From Tateyamaria omphalii (lineage in GTDB: Bacteria > Pseudomonadota > Alphaproteobacteria > Rhodobacterales > Rhodobacteraceae), in NCBI RefSeq assembly GCF_019802125.1, contig NZ_JAHVHT010000001.1, forward strand, positions 558,001 to 622,000: a stretch of DNA of 64,000 bases, in the 5' to 3' direction. A program made the translations under genes and the position numbers. Under the pieces are notes generated by a model. It ran no database searches, was not told where the DNA came from, and saw nothing but the letters and a program-made list of their open reading frames with translations. Below are positions 17,321 through 25,905 of the stretch, piece by piece (the stretch's first letter is position 1; each line of letters begins with the position of its first letter).

Positions 17321-17334
17321 TTGAGCCATGTCAA
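17321..17334. promoter_or_regulatory. Crp/Fnr-type box upstream of site-2 protease gene
   Basis: TTGAGCCATGTCAA ends 49 bp before the chosen ATG at 17384. It is the second box in the same 187-bp divergent intergenic region, so each gene appears to have its own site. Confidence 0.65.
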
Positions 17335-17383
17335 CGTTTTGACCGGACAATCGAATAATCTTTGACGGGAAAGGATGGCCGTG

Positions 17384-18541
17384 ATGTTTGCCCATGCCCG
17401 CACCATCGTAACTGTATTCGGTTTCAACATCCGGATTGACCCCAGCTGGGTTTTGATCGCAGGCCTGATCACATGGAGCCTGGCGCAGCACAGCTTTCCC
17501 GCCGCTTTGCCGGATCTTTCGCAATGGACATACGCGATACTCGCGATTTCGGGCGCATGCCTGTTCTTTGCGTCACTGGTCGGTCACGAATTGGCGCACG
17601 CACTGACGGCGCGGCGGTTCGGAATTGATACGCGCAGCATCACGCTGTTTCTCTTTGGTGGCGTGGCAGAGTTGACGCGCGAGCCGGACAAAGCCATGCA
17701 CGAGTTCTGGATTGCGTTGGCGGGTCCAGCCATGAGCCTTGCGTTGGCATTTGTATTCGCCCTGTGCGCCGAGGTTGCGGTTTTTGCCGTCGGCGTGGGG
17801 CCAATGACGGCGTTGTTTCACTATCTCGCGCTTGTGAACGTCGTTCTGGCTGTTTTCAATCTTTTGCCGGCCTTTCCGCTGGATGGCGGTCGCATACTGC
17901 GTGCGTGGCTTTGGTGGCGCCGGGGCGACATGCTCGAGGCGACTGAGGCAGCCGCGCGCACGGGGGCTGTCCTTGCCTATGCGCTGATGGCGCTTGGCCT
18001 GGTCGGGCTGTTTCAGGGCGCAACCGTTGCGGGGTTCTGGCAGATACTCATCGGCCTTTTCATCTTGAGTGCAGCCAAGAGTGCCGTCGATGCGCAACGC
18101 ACAAGAGCATTGCTGGGCAACCGTCATGTGCATTCGGTCATGAGCTCCCCCCCGGTCACGGTCTCAGCCGAGACCACGCTTGCCGCTCTGGTGAACCAGG
18201 TCATGCTCACGCAACGCGTCAGCTTTGTGCCCGTGGTCGAGCATGGGCGGGTGCTTGGTCATATCGATACGGACGTGCTGCGGGGCATTGATCGTGAGAA
18301 CTGGGCCAGCACCAGGGTTGGCGACGTCTTTGTCGAGATGAACCAGACTGTCTGTGTCCCACCAGACATGCCTGTCTTGCGCCTGTTCGAGCGGATCTCC
18401 GAGACCGGGCAGCGAAAGTTTATGGTGGTTCAAGACGGGCAGTTGGAAGGCGTCATCAGTCTGTCGGATTTGACCCGGCAACTTGGGCTTCTCACAGACT
18501 TGGGCAAGCATCAGCCCTACACGTCCGAGTTGCAATCGTGA
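17384..18541 (+). CDS. site-2 protease-family (M50) membrane metallopeptidase with CBS domains
   Basis: A 385-residue intramembrane protease. The zinc motif HELAH lies in TM2-3 and the third-ligand motif FPLDGGRILR follows; several hydrophobic segments surround them. The C-terminal 160 residues form a CBS pair (VMSSPPVTVSAETTL, FVPVVEHGRVLG, MVVQDGQLEGVIS) that may sense adenine nucleotides. ATG 17384 is favoured by GGGAAAGGA 8 bp upstream; an in-frame ATG at 17375 overlaps that site. The class is known from stress and sporulation proteases, but the substrate here is unknown. The promoter has a Crp/Fnr-type box. Confidence 0.9.
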   Translation: MFAHARTIVTVFGFNIRIDPSWVLIAGLITWSLAQHSFPAALPDLSQWTYAILAISGACLFFASLVGHELAHALTARRFGIDTRSITLFLFGGVAELTREPDKAMHEFWIALAGPAMSLALAFVFALCAEVAVFAVGVGPMTALFHYLALVNVVLAVFNLLPAFPLDGGRILRAWLWWRRGDMLEATEAAARTGAVLAYALMALGLVGLFQGATVAGFWQILIGLFILSAAKSAVDAQRTRALLGNRHVHSVMSSPPVTVSAETTLAALVNQVMLTQRVSFVPVVEHGRVLGHIDTDVLRGIDRENWASTRVGDVFVEMNQTVCVPPDMPVLRLFERISETGQRKFMVVQDGQLEGVISLSDLTRQLGLLTDLGKHQPYTSELQS

Positions 18542-18619
18542 TATTGCCTGCGCTTGAGGCCAAGACCTTAGCTTGGATCCTTTCACCCATAATATTCATT
18601 GGAACAAGGTCATCGCTCC

Positions 18620-20146
18620 GTGGATCCTGCCACTGACCCCGCATTGCTGACGGCACTCATGGAAGCAGCGGCTGACGCTGTGATAATTTCAGACAACGGC
18701 GGTCGCATCTTGCGTGCCAACCCTGCCACATCCCGGCTGTTCGGCTATGCCGAAGGCGCGCTGATCGGCCAACGGGTAAATGTGCTGATGCCCGAAGCGC
18801 TGGCCGAGCTGCATGACAGCTTTATGGCGCATCACCTCGAAACCGGAGAGCAGCGCATCATAGGGACCGGTCGCAATGTCGAGGGCAAACGCCAGGATGG
18901 CACGGTTTTTCCCGTGCATCTTTCCGTGGGCAGGGCCGACATCGATGGGCAGGTCGTGTTCATCGGAATTTTGCATGACCTGACAGAACGCCACATTGCC
19001 GATGAGGTCCTGGCCCGCTCACAGCGTCTGGATGCGGTTGGGCAATTGACCGGCGGGATTGCCCATGATTTCAACAATTTGCTGACCGTGATTATCGGTA
19101 ATCTTGAACTGTTGCAGATGCGCGGTGTGAACGACCGTCAGCGTGATCTGATCCATGATGCTCTCGCCTCGGCCGAACTGGGGGCTGATCTGACCTCGCG
19201 CCTGCTTGTGTTCGCACGCAAGGGAAACCTGAAGCCGGTTCAGGTGGATTTGCGAGAACAATGCCAGGATGCGCTCGCTTTGCTGAGGCGCACCATTGGT
19301 GCGCGCTACGCGATCCGGACTGATTTTGCGTCCAAGGTCAGCAAGGTGATGATTGACCCGGTACAACTGCAATCGGCCCTGATCAACCTGGCCCTGAATG
19401 CACGGGATGCGATGCCCGACGGAGGTGAATTTCTGATTTCGGTAGGCGACGTGATCATCGATGACGACTACATGGCGCAGGAAACCGATATTGTGCCGGG
19501 CGAATACGTGCGTTTGTTCATCAGCGACGATGGCGCCGGTATGACGCTCGAAGCGCAGCGCCGTGCGTTTGAGCCCTTCTTTACGACCAAGGCGGACAGG
19601 GGAGGCACGGGCCTGGGTTTGGCGATGGTCTATGGCTTTGTACGGCAGTCTGGCGGGCATATTACGCTATACAGCGAGTTGGGTCACGGGACGAGCTTTG
19701 GCCTCTACTTCCCCGCGATACGCGAAACAAATGTGTCGCGCGAAGACATGCGCGTCTCGGCGCCCGCTGCCATGCCGCGTGGCAGTGCCCAGGTTGTTCT
19801 GGTTGTCGAAGACAATCCGCGAGTACGGAAGCTGTCCATTGAGCGTATTCGTGACCTTGGCTACCGAACCCTTGAAGCTGCGAATGGCGATGATGCCTAC
19901 AGGCTTTTGCAGTCCGGTGTGCACGTGGACATCCTGTTTTCCGACCTCGTGATGCCAGGCAAACTGAATGGCTATGATCTGGCGGCCAAGGTGAGATCTA
20001 CATTCCCTGATGTCGGCCTCTTGCTGACATCAGGCTATGCCAGCGACGTGGTCACCAGCAAATTGGGCGGAAGTACGGAATACGATGTTCTACACAAGCC
20101 ATATCGGCAATCCGAACTGGCGGAACGCCTTCAGGCGCTTCTGTAG
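18620..20146 (+). CDS. PAS-containing hybrid histidine kinase with C-terminal receiver
   Basis: A 508-residue signalling kinase. A PAS domain covers about residues 10-125 (FGYAEGALIG, RRQDGTVFPVHL-like). The phospho-acceptor His is in GGIAHDFNNLLTVI, followed by the ATPase with N-box LNARDAMPDGG and G-boxes DGAGM and GGTGLGLAM. The C-terminal receiver has acidic residues in VVEDN, the phospho-Asp in LFSDLVMPG, and Lys in LHKPYR. There is no transmembrane segment, so it is cytoplasmic. The GTG at 18620 has GGAACAAGG upstream; a TTG at 18599 is the alternative. The 3' end overlaps the convergent response-regulator gene by 16 bp. Confidence 0.9.
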   Translation: MDPATDPALLTALMEAAADAVIISDNGGRILRANPATSRLFGYAEGALIGQRVNVLMPEALAELHDSFMAHHLETGEQRIIGTGRNVEGKRQDGTVFPVHLSVGRADIDGQVVFIGILHDLTERHIADEVLARSQRLDAVGQLTGGIAHDFNNLLTVIIGNLELLQMRGVNDRQRDLIHDALASAELGADLTSRLLVFARKGNLKPVQVDLREQCQDALALLRRTIGARYAIRTDFASKVSKVMIDPVQLQSALINLALNARDAMPDGGEFLISVGDVIIDDDYMAQETDIVPGEYVRLFISDDGAGMTLEAQRRAFEPFFTTKADRGGTGLGLAMVYGFVRQSGGHITLYSELGHGTSFGLYFPAIRETNVSREDMRVSAPAAMPRGSAQVVLVVEDNPRVRKLSIERIRDLGYRTLEAANGDDAYRLLQSGVHVDILFSDLVMPGKLNGYDLAAKVRSTFPDVGLLLTSGYASDVVTSKLGGSTEYDVLHKPYRQSELAERLQALL

Positions 20147-20904
20147 CAACTGTCTTCAAGTGGTTTTCGTTCGACAGCGTATGCGAATGTATATCCCACA
20201 CCGCGCACGGTCTTGATCAGCCGCGGCTCGGACGGATTGCGTTCGATCTTCTTGCGCAGGCGCGCGACCTGATTGTCCACGGTCCTGTCCAGCGGCGACC
20301 AGGTCGCACCGTGGGTCAGGTCCATCAATTGATCCCGGGACAAGACGCGCAAAGGGCGCTCCAGAAATACCTTGAGAAGGTTGAAGTCGCCGCTGGTCAG
20401 CGCACATTCGGCTCCGGAACGATCAATTACCTGCAAGCGATCTGGTACGGCAACGACGCCGTCAAAATGATATGCAGCGCTATCAATAACGGATGGAGAA
20501 ACGGGTTTGGCCCGGTGTGCATCTTCCTCGGCAAACTGGTGGCGGCGCAGAACGGCGCGGATGCGGGCAATGACTTCGCGGACGTGAAATGGCTTGGTAA
20601 TATAGTCGTCGGCTCCAACCTCCAGGCCGACAACCCGGTCGATCAGATCATCCTTGCCTGTCACCATGACCATCGGCACCGTCGACAGCTTTCGGATTTG
20701 TCGCGCGAGGTCGAGACCGCTGTCAGCCCCCAGGTGAATGTCGAGAGTCACAAGACTCAGGTCCTGAGCGGCCACGCAATCCAGTGTTTCTGCCGCTGAA
20801 GTTGCTTCCATGACCCGGAACCCGTCGTCCTCGAGCATATTGCGCAAAACAGCACGTACCTTGGGGTCATCTTCGACAACCAATGTGGACGGTCTTTGGT
20901 CCAA
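20131..20904 (-). CDS. OmpR-family response regulator
   Basis: A 257-residue two-component regulator. The receiver has VVEDDPK, the phospho-Asp in TLDIHLG, the Thr in VMVTGKDD, and Lys in ITKPF. A winged-helix DNA-binding domain occupies about residues 160-245 (LTSGDFNLLKVFLERP, VDNQVARLRKKIE, IKTVRGVGYTFA). The start is a TTG with GGAG 7 bp upstream. It lies tail-to-tail with the hybrid kinase gene, overlapping by 16 bp, and could be its partner. It is divergent from the Crp/Fnr regulator gene. Confidence 0.92.
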   Translation of the reverse strand: MDQRPSTLVVEDDPKVRAVLRNMLEDDGFRVMEATSAAETLDCVAAQDLSLVTLDIHLGADSGLDLARQIRKLSTVPMVMVTGKDDLIDRVVGLEVGADDYITKPFHVREVIARIRAVLRRHQFAEEDAHRAKPVSPSVIDSAAYHFDGVVAVPDRLQVIDRSGAECALTSGDFNLLKVFLERPLRVLSRDQLMDLTHGATWSPLDRTVDNQVARLRKKIERNPSEPRLIKTVRGVGYTFAYAVERKPLEDSCYRSA

Positions 20905-21061
20905 CTTGCACTCCAGTAGATGCGTGCGGATGCACGATGACCGTTCCGGACCAATGTCCGTCGAGGGAAATTACAATTTGATACAAAACGCACAGATACA
21001 ACCATATGTAGGAATACACGTGCCGTTCACCAAGGTCTCGCCAGCAATCAGGGGGCCAAAG

Positions 21062-21733
21062 ATGTACGTCACGCTGTCTGCGGAAAACCGCCCGGTCCAC
21101 GGTTTGCTTACGGCGCATGGCACGACCATTGCCGGATTGCCGACATTGGTGAAGGCAGGGCAGCATCTTTACCGCGAGGGGGACGATGTTGAACGCCTTT
21201 ATCAAGTCTCGACCGGTGTCGTAAGATTGACGCGCATGTTGGAAGACGGGCGGAGGCAAGTCATTTCCTTTGGCTATCCGGGTGACATCATAGGCTTTCC
21301 AGCCGATGGACGGCATCACACAGATTGCGATGCTCTGGTCGATACAACCCTGGTGGCCTATCGGCGCGCGGCGCTCGATACAGGCGAGGGCGATCCTGAA
21401 TTGCACCTGGCCCTTCTTGAGGCAGCCTTGCGCGAAATCAGCGCTATGCAAGACCACGTGATGATGCTGGGACGCAAATCTGCGCTTGAGCGGGTTGCCT
21501 CTTTCCTGAATGTGTTGACGACCTGCTATGGCGAAGATGTCGATATGCATCGTCGTATCGACCTGCCGATGTCACGCAGCGACATCGCGGACTTCCTCGG
21601 GCTTACTACCGAAACCGTTAGCCGTGCTTTTACCACCTTGCGCAAGGCAGGTGTCATGTCGCTTGACGGCGCTCAGACCATCATCGTGCGCGACCCAGAG
21701 GCGCTGTCCGAGATGGCAATGGGCGATGACTGA
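21062..21733 (+). CDS. Crp/Fnr-family transcriptional regulator without N-terminal cysteines
   Basis: A 223-residue regulator with an N-terminal cNMP-type barrel (LVKAGQHLYREGDDVERLYQV), a long dimer helix, and a C-terminal HTH (SRSDIADFLGLTTETVSRAFTTLRKAG). The HTH residues E-T-V-S-R are those that read TTGA half-sites in FNR/FixK proteins. The N-terminal cysteine cluster of FNR is missing, so it is more FixK- or Dnr-like. I chose ATG 21062; the frame stays open to 20810 without homology. It is the obvious candidate to bind the four TTGA-N6-TCAA boxes between 15016 and 17334. Confidence 0.85.
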   Translation: MYVTLSAENRPVHGLLTAHGTTIAGLPTLVKAGQHLYREGDDVERLYQVSTGVVRLTRMLEDGRRQVISFGYPGDIIGFPADGRHHTDCDALVDTTLVAYRRAALDTGEGDPELHLALLEAALREISAMQDHVMMLGRKSALERVASFLNVLTTCYGEDVDMHRRIDLPMSRSDIADFLGLTTETVSRAFTTLRKAGVMSLDGAQTIIVRDPEALSEMAMGDD

Positions 21734-21895
21734 CGCTGGCCTGCGACGTGCCGTTCAATTTACCTAATCCGTCTGCACGCAATGGTCAGTGTACCGGAAC
21801 AAGAGTCTTGCTGCATGTCGGAACGCGAAGCTGTTGGCCAAAGCCAAACTCGGTTTGCCAACAAACCTCGCCTCAGCTTTACCCATCCTCCTGGG

Positions 21896-21922
21896 CCTAA
21901 AAAACGCGCTGCGCGTTTCAGG
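21896..21922 (-). terminator. intrinsic terminator of T6SS accessory operon
   Basis: A 7-bp stem AAACGCG/CGCGTTT with a CTG loop, flanked by CCT/AGG that can also pair. Read on the minus strand it is followed by a run of six T, the classical rho-independent form. It lies about 30 bp after the stop of the last minus-strand T6SS accessory gene. Confidence 0.75.
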
Positions 21923-21950
21923 ATGTCTCGCTACGGAGGCGATCTAGCAA

Positions 21951-22946
21951 CTAGGTTGGTGTAGGCGTATCCACCACAAGCGCCGCGCGCAGGTTCGATC
22001 CGGGTGCGCCACAGGTCAACAAAAGCCGCCCCGGATCATTCGCGTGCAGGGCGATTGCCATCGCTGGGCCCGCCGCACCCGTGTCACCGAAGCGAAGTGC
22101 GGGATGATCAGGCAATACGCCGTCTTTTAGGCGTTCGCTGATCCGCATCTGCACGTAGGACAGTTCTGCCGCCCTGTACCGCCCGTTGTTCCAATCCGTC
22201 AGCCAACGTGTCACCGGCGCCGTGTCCTGGGGCAACGCTGCCCAACAGGCGCGGGTCAGCCCGTCATAGTCACTGTCTCCCATGTCGAACTCGCCCACTG
22301 GCTCTTGTTCGAGCGCAATACCGGCGACACGGGGCGACTGCGCCGCACCAGCCCCCAATAAAATCGCAGCTGAACCTTCACCCGGGATCGGTCCCCAGGG
22401 GGTTGCGTCGCTAAACAACCCTGTCCGGTCTCCGGCCAGCCGTGCTATCAGCCGACGGCGACAGGCCAGGCTGTCCACCGCCAATGCGAGTATGGTGCTG
22501 CGCTCGTCCGAGGTCATATGATTTGCCAATGCGGCGGCCAGTGCAGGGGCACCATCAAGATGCAGTGTCGATTTTGATATGGGGCGGTCCAGTATATCGG
22601 CGGCCATGTGGGCCAGATCTCGTCCCAGCTTGGTCAAAGTGTCTGGATCCAGCCCTTCGGCCGCGGAGAGTTCTGGCAGCAATACGGCAAGTGAAATGGG
22701 TCCGTCGGGCAGTGCGCTGGTATCCAGATCGGCCAAGGCCTGTGCTGCGATGTGGCGCATTCGGTCCGGCGCCGCTTCATCCGTGAGGTCGTGATCAAAG
22801 GCCGTCAACAACGGCTTGTAGTCGGCCCCCAGAAAGCTGCGCTGGCGGCGCATTCCACCTTTGCCAGTCAACGTCACGCGCGTCGCATCAAGCGTCGGGC
22901 CAAGTGCCGACCACAATCCCGCTGCGATCACACGCACGGGCGACAT
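21951..22946 (-). CDS. condensing-enzyme-like (thiolase-fold) protein of T6SS effector module, catalytic Cys absent
   Basis: A 331-residue protein resembling beta-ketoacyl synthases in outline. It has the AVDSLACRRRL stretch, PIPGEGSAAILL (equivalent to the GEGA motif), and a C-terminal CGAPGSNLRAALV like GFGGTN. Where condensing enzymes have the TACAS active-site cysteine, the sequence reads LHLDGAPAL, so no nucleophile is present. It therefore probably has a structural or ligand-binding rather than acyl-condensing role. It is last in the minus-strand effector/accessory operon, 30 bp after the previous gene. Its function is unknown; similar proteins near PAAR-like genes elsewhere are uncharacterised as far as I know. 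Confidence 0.65.
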   Translation of the reverse strand: MSPVRVIAAGLWSALGPTLDATRVTLTGKGGMRRQRSFLGADYKPLLTAFDHDLTDEAAPDRMRHIAAQALADLDTSALPDGPISLAVLLPELSAAEGLDPDTLTKLGRDLAHMAADILDRPISKSTLHLDGAPALAAALANHMTSDERSTILALAVDSLACRRRLIARLAGDRTGLFSDATPWGPIPGEGSAAILLGAGAAQSPRVAGIALEQEPVGEFDMGDSDYDGLTRACWAALPQDTAPVTRWLTDWNNGRYRAAELSYVQMRISERLKDGVLPDHPALRFGDTGAAGPAMAIALHANDPGRLLLTCGAPGSNLRAALVVDTPTPT

Positions 22947-22976
22947 CTCTGCAAGTCTGCTGCAGGCATGTCTGCT

Positions 22977-23741
22977 TTACTCGCCTTCGACAAGCGTGAT
23001 GGGCCCTGCATAGTCTGGCACCAGGGCCGTCATAAGCCCGGCGAGAGCGGTGTGTTCCATGGCAACGTTCTCTAGCATCAGTGCGGGTGCATCATCTTGC
23101 GTATGGCCAAGCCACAGTTCGCTGTCCAAGAAATCTATCCCGCCGCTATCGGTCCCGATCGGTATCAAGGTCCCGTAGGATGCAAATTGCGTGAACGAGT
23201 CGAGAAAATCGTAGCCGAGCTTCGCTTCGCCCGACAGCGGAATACACGCTCGATCCGCAATGATGATATCCGCCGCGGGGGATGTCCGCGGCATCGGGCC
23301 TGCGTCTGTTGGCCAAGCCATCTGATCCACAAGCGGAAGAGATGGTCCGATGCCATCATCAAGTTGAAATTGCGCTGTGTCCAAGGCTGTGTCGGGTTGC
23401 ATGTCGGGAACGCCTTTGGGCGCGTGAAGTGTGACCAGATAGCGCGCCAACAGTGTGACTATTGCCGACCCCATGCCGGGTGCAGCAATGGTGAGCGTCG
23501 TTGTCCGCTCGTCAGATTGGTCGAATTGAACACGGGCGGGCGCATTGCCCGCATCGCGAAAGAAACCCGGTGCGAGCAGCGTCTCGAGTTGGGGCGCGTC
23601 TTCCGAGATCAACCAAAGCCGTTCCTCGGCCCAGCGCTTGTCGACTGCCCGTGCTGTATAGGTGAGTGTGACAGATACACGATCAAGCCGCGTGGGGAGG
23701 GAAGCGGGCAGCTCCAGGGGGGACGGAAAGGGGTTGGTCAT
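22977..23741 (-). CDS. hypothetical protein of T6SS effector module
   Basis: A 254-residue soluble protein I do not recognise. It has no signal peptide or membrane segment. The C-terminal part (YGTLIPIGTDSGGIDFLD) faintly recalls SMI1/KNR4-type immunity folds, but the N-terminal half does not fit and I do not rely on this. It overlaps the DUF3396-like gene by 4 bp (ATGA) and precedes the thiolase-fold protein, so it belongs to one translationally coupled module with the PAAR-like effector. It could be a second immunity protein or an effector-loading factor; neither is shown. Confidence 0.6.
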   Translation of the reverse strand: MTNPFPSPLELPASLPTRLDRVSVTLTYTARAVDKRWAEERLWLISEDAPQLETLLAPGFFRDAGNAPARVQFDQSDERTTTLTIAAPGMGSAIVTLLARYLVTLHAPKGVPDMQPDTALDTAQFQLDDGIGPSLPLVDQMAWPTDAGPMPRTSPAADIIIADRACIPLSGEAKLGYDFLDSFTQFASYGTLIPIGTDSGGIDFLDSELWLGHTQDDAPALMLENVAMEHTALAGLMTALVPDYAGPITLVEGE

Positions 23742-24727
23742 ATGGTGGAGCCTTGGGTGGCGGTACCAAGGAACCGGTCCAGATAGGCCTCACCGAGCTC
23801 ACGACGTTGTGCGTCGTGCGCGTCGTAGCTGGGTGCGCGCTTGATCCGTACGTGTCGGCTGGCCATTGCGGGCGCGAGGTAGGCAGCGGCTGCACGATAG
23901 GCCGAGATGTCATCGCCCGCGTTGATGTCACCCCAAATTGGCGCATCGCCAGCAGTGACGATCTTGGTTTCGCCTGCTTGCTCGACCCTCACAGCGGGAT
24001 GATCAGGCCTCTTGCCCAACCTTGCAGCGAATTCTCCGCCCACTCTGGTGCGCCAGCCCACGTCAGGTAGGCCGGGGGTATACTTGCCCAAATAGAATTC
24101 CGCCGACTTGCTATGATAAAGCATCTCGAGCGGCATCAGCCAGTCGGCGATGGTCACGGTACGGAACCTGAGAAATGCGGGAGGAAGCCGACTGATAGAG
24201 TTTCCATGCGCCGGTGGTTTCGCAAAACTGTATCCTTCGAAGCCGGCCCGTATGGGAAGACACCGCAAAATGCGGTCCACTTCGCTCAGAAAAGACATAT
24301 CCGTTGCCTCACTCGGCGCAACTGCAAGATCTATATGGTAAAACGGGTACTCCACGTCATCGACAACGCGCCCGCTACAGGTCATGTGCAACATCGGCAA
24401 AAACTGTGCCTTAAGTGGCGTCTCATCCGTTCCGCAAAGTCGGAAGCTGTGTCCTGACAAACCGGTGCTCTCGATCTTGTTGCGAAGCGTGTTCAACTTT
24501 TGCTGCGAACAGGACGTGTATGGCATACCTTTCGTTGCAAGCGACTTTTGCTGTCCGATGAAACGGATGTCTGCGTCGTAGCGCGCTGTGAATAGATCGA
24601 GTAGTTCGACACCGATCGGTGCGAAATCCGCGGACGACATCATTTCTGTAAAGGCTGTGATGCGCAGGGCGGTCGCGGCGATCGGCTGCTCGCTTCCTGT
24701 CGAACTGTCGCTTTGCAGATATTCCAT
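23738..24727 (-). CDS. DUF3396-like putative type VI immunity protein
   Basis: A 329-residue protein. Its C-terminal half carries the pattern seen in DUF3396 (type VI immunity family): YTPGLPDVGWRTRVGGEFAARLG, then a short beta region ending TAGDAPIWGDINAGDD, and Y-x-A-x-A-YLAPA. There is no signal peptide, so it would neutralise a toxin in the cytoplasm. It starts 59 bp after the stop of the DUF4150 effector gene, the usual place for a cognate immunity gene. The family assignment is from memory of pattern, not a search. Confidence 0.68.
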   Translation of the reverse strand: MEYLQSDSSTGSEQPIAATALRITAFTEMMSSADFAPIGVELLDLFTARYDADIRFIGQQKSLATKGMPYTSCSQQKLNTLRNKIESTGLSGHSFRLCGTDETPLKAQFLPMLHMTCSGRVVDDVEYPFYHIDLAVAPSEATDMSFLSEVDRILRCLPIRAGFEGYSFAKPPAHGNSISRLPPAFLRFRTVTIADWLMPLEMLYHSKSAEFYLGKYTPGLPDVGWRTRVGGEFAARLGKRPDHPAVRVEQAGETKIVTAGDAPIWGDINAGDDISAYRAAAAYLAPAMASRHVRIKRAPSYDAHDAQRRELGEAYLDRFLGTATQGSTI

Positions 24728-24786
24728 TACTCTTCTTTCTGATCAGTCATTGCCCTGCGTGTCGCACGTAGTGCACGTTTGGTTCT

Positions 24787-25905
24787 TTAGCCGATCGGGC
24801 GCGCGTTTTGCCGGTCGCAATTGCAGCTGTCGGGGCTGTTGCTCACCTCGATGACCTCGCCAGACGTGTTGCGTCTGTAGAGATTCTCCTGACTGGGGCC
24901 GAGTTCATCCTGATACCCCGGAGCGTCGAACTTGTAGTCATAAACACCTTCGATTGCGCCGTTTTCATTGACAACGCTGTAGTCAGGCACGATCCGCACT
25001 GCGTCGTCCAGAAGCGAACTCGCGTTTCGGATTGCCTGATAGATTTCTGCTGCCGTCTGTGCGCCCTCGATAACGTCAAGGACTCCGCCAAGTATGTTCA
25101 GACCTGGTACGAAGCGCATCCACCATCGGCGACCGGCGCGGCGAAGCGCGTCCAACCCGTGTTCGCGAATTTGTCGGCGCACCATACGTTCAATGGCGTC
25201 GCGCATACCTCTTTCATTATAGGCCCGGCGGCTGCGATCAAAGGGGTTGTTCGCGTCACGCGGCACGAACACACTGCGTTCTGCGGCACCGATCCCGCCT
25301 GGAAATCTGCGCCGATTGGCGCGGTTCAGACGCGAATTCGGTTGTTCCAAAGCGGCGCGGGTGCGGTCGCGCGCCATGCGTGACGGTCGTGTGCACTGCC
25401 TGCTGCCGGGCCCGTGTCGGCGACGACATTCCTGCCATTCCTCGCGGACTTCGCAGAAAATCTCGCACAGTGCGTCAAGCACTGGATCGCCCGTGTCAAA
25501 GACGCGTTCTACCTGACCACCTTGCCCCGAGATGCAGTTCCGGTTGTTCATGAAGAGTTTGTCCGTCAGGCGACAGACATTCTCGCCTTCCATGTAGACA
25601 TTCGGTGAGTAGGTGATCCAGTTCGATTGCTTGAGATGGGTTCCGGAAGACACCCCATTCATCGACCCGGCTTCGTCGCCGGAACAGCGCGAGAATTCGG
25701 ACGGGCGGTTCGCAATCATGTTGCCGCCATCTGCGTGGACCGTGGTGGTGCCCTTGACGATGTCCGGATTGACGGCGGTGATGGCGTAGGGCACCGGTCT
25801 GCCTTTGCCTGGCGTTCTGCAAACGTCCGGGACGGAATTGGAATGTGTTCCGCCAGATCCCCGGTGCGTGATTGTCAGCCCGTTGACGCGGATGGTGACG
25901 GTCAT
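24787..25905 (-). CDS. PAAR-like DUF4150 protein with nuclease-like C-terminal domain (putative T6SS effector)
   Basis: A 372-residue protein. Residues 1-125 form a DUF4150 PAAR-like tip domain (TVTIRVNGLTITHRGSGG, NPDIVKGTTTVHADGGNMI, and Cys-rich SRCSGDEAGSMNG). An Arg/Cys-rich linker and a hydrophobic stretch (FVPGLNILGGVLDVIEG) follow. The C-terminus shows a PD-(D/E)xK-like layout: Asp 308 in VPDYS, Asp 323 and Lys 325 in YDYKF, then a Q-x3-Y near residue 338. It probably caps the spike and delivers a DNase. It overlaps DUF2169 by 4 bp, as adaptor-effector pairs often do. The nuclease call is inference. Confidence 0.75.
   Translation of the reverse strand: MTVTIRVNGLTITHRGSGGTHSNSVPDVCRTPGKGRPVPYAITAVNPDIVKGTTTVHADGGNMIANRPSEFSRCSGDEAGSMNGVSSGTHLKQSNWITYSPNVYMEGENVCRLTDKLFMNNRNCISGQGGQVERVFDTGDPVLDALCEIFCEVREEWQECRRRHGPGSRQCTRPSRMARDRTRAALEQPNSRLNRANRRRFPGGIGAAERSVFVPRDANNPFDRSRRAYNERGMRDAIERMVRRQIREHGLDALRRAGRRWWMRFVPGLNILGGVLDVIEGAQTAAEIYQAIRNASSLLDDAVRIVPDYSVVNENGAIEGVYDYKFDAPGYQDELGPSQENLYRRNTSGEVIEVSNSPDSCNCDRQNARPIG

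Noticed and set aside
21782-21964. 60-codon plus-strand frame after the Crp/Fnr gene
   Set aside because: It runs through the minus-strand terminator and into the next gene; no protein features.
22977-23741. SMI1/KNR4-type immunity domain in the unknown T6SS-module protein
   Set aside because: Only one short stretch looks similar; the rest does not fit.
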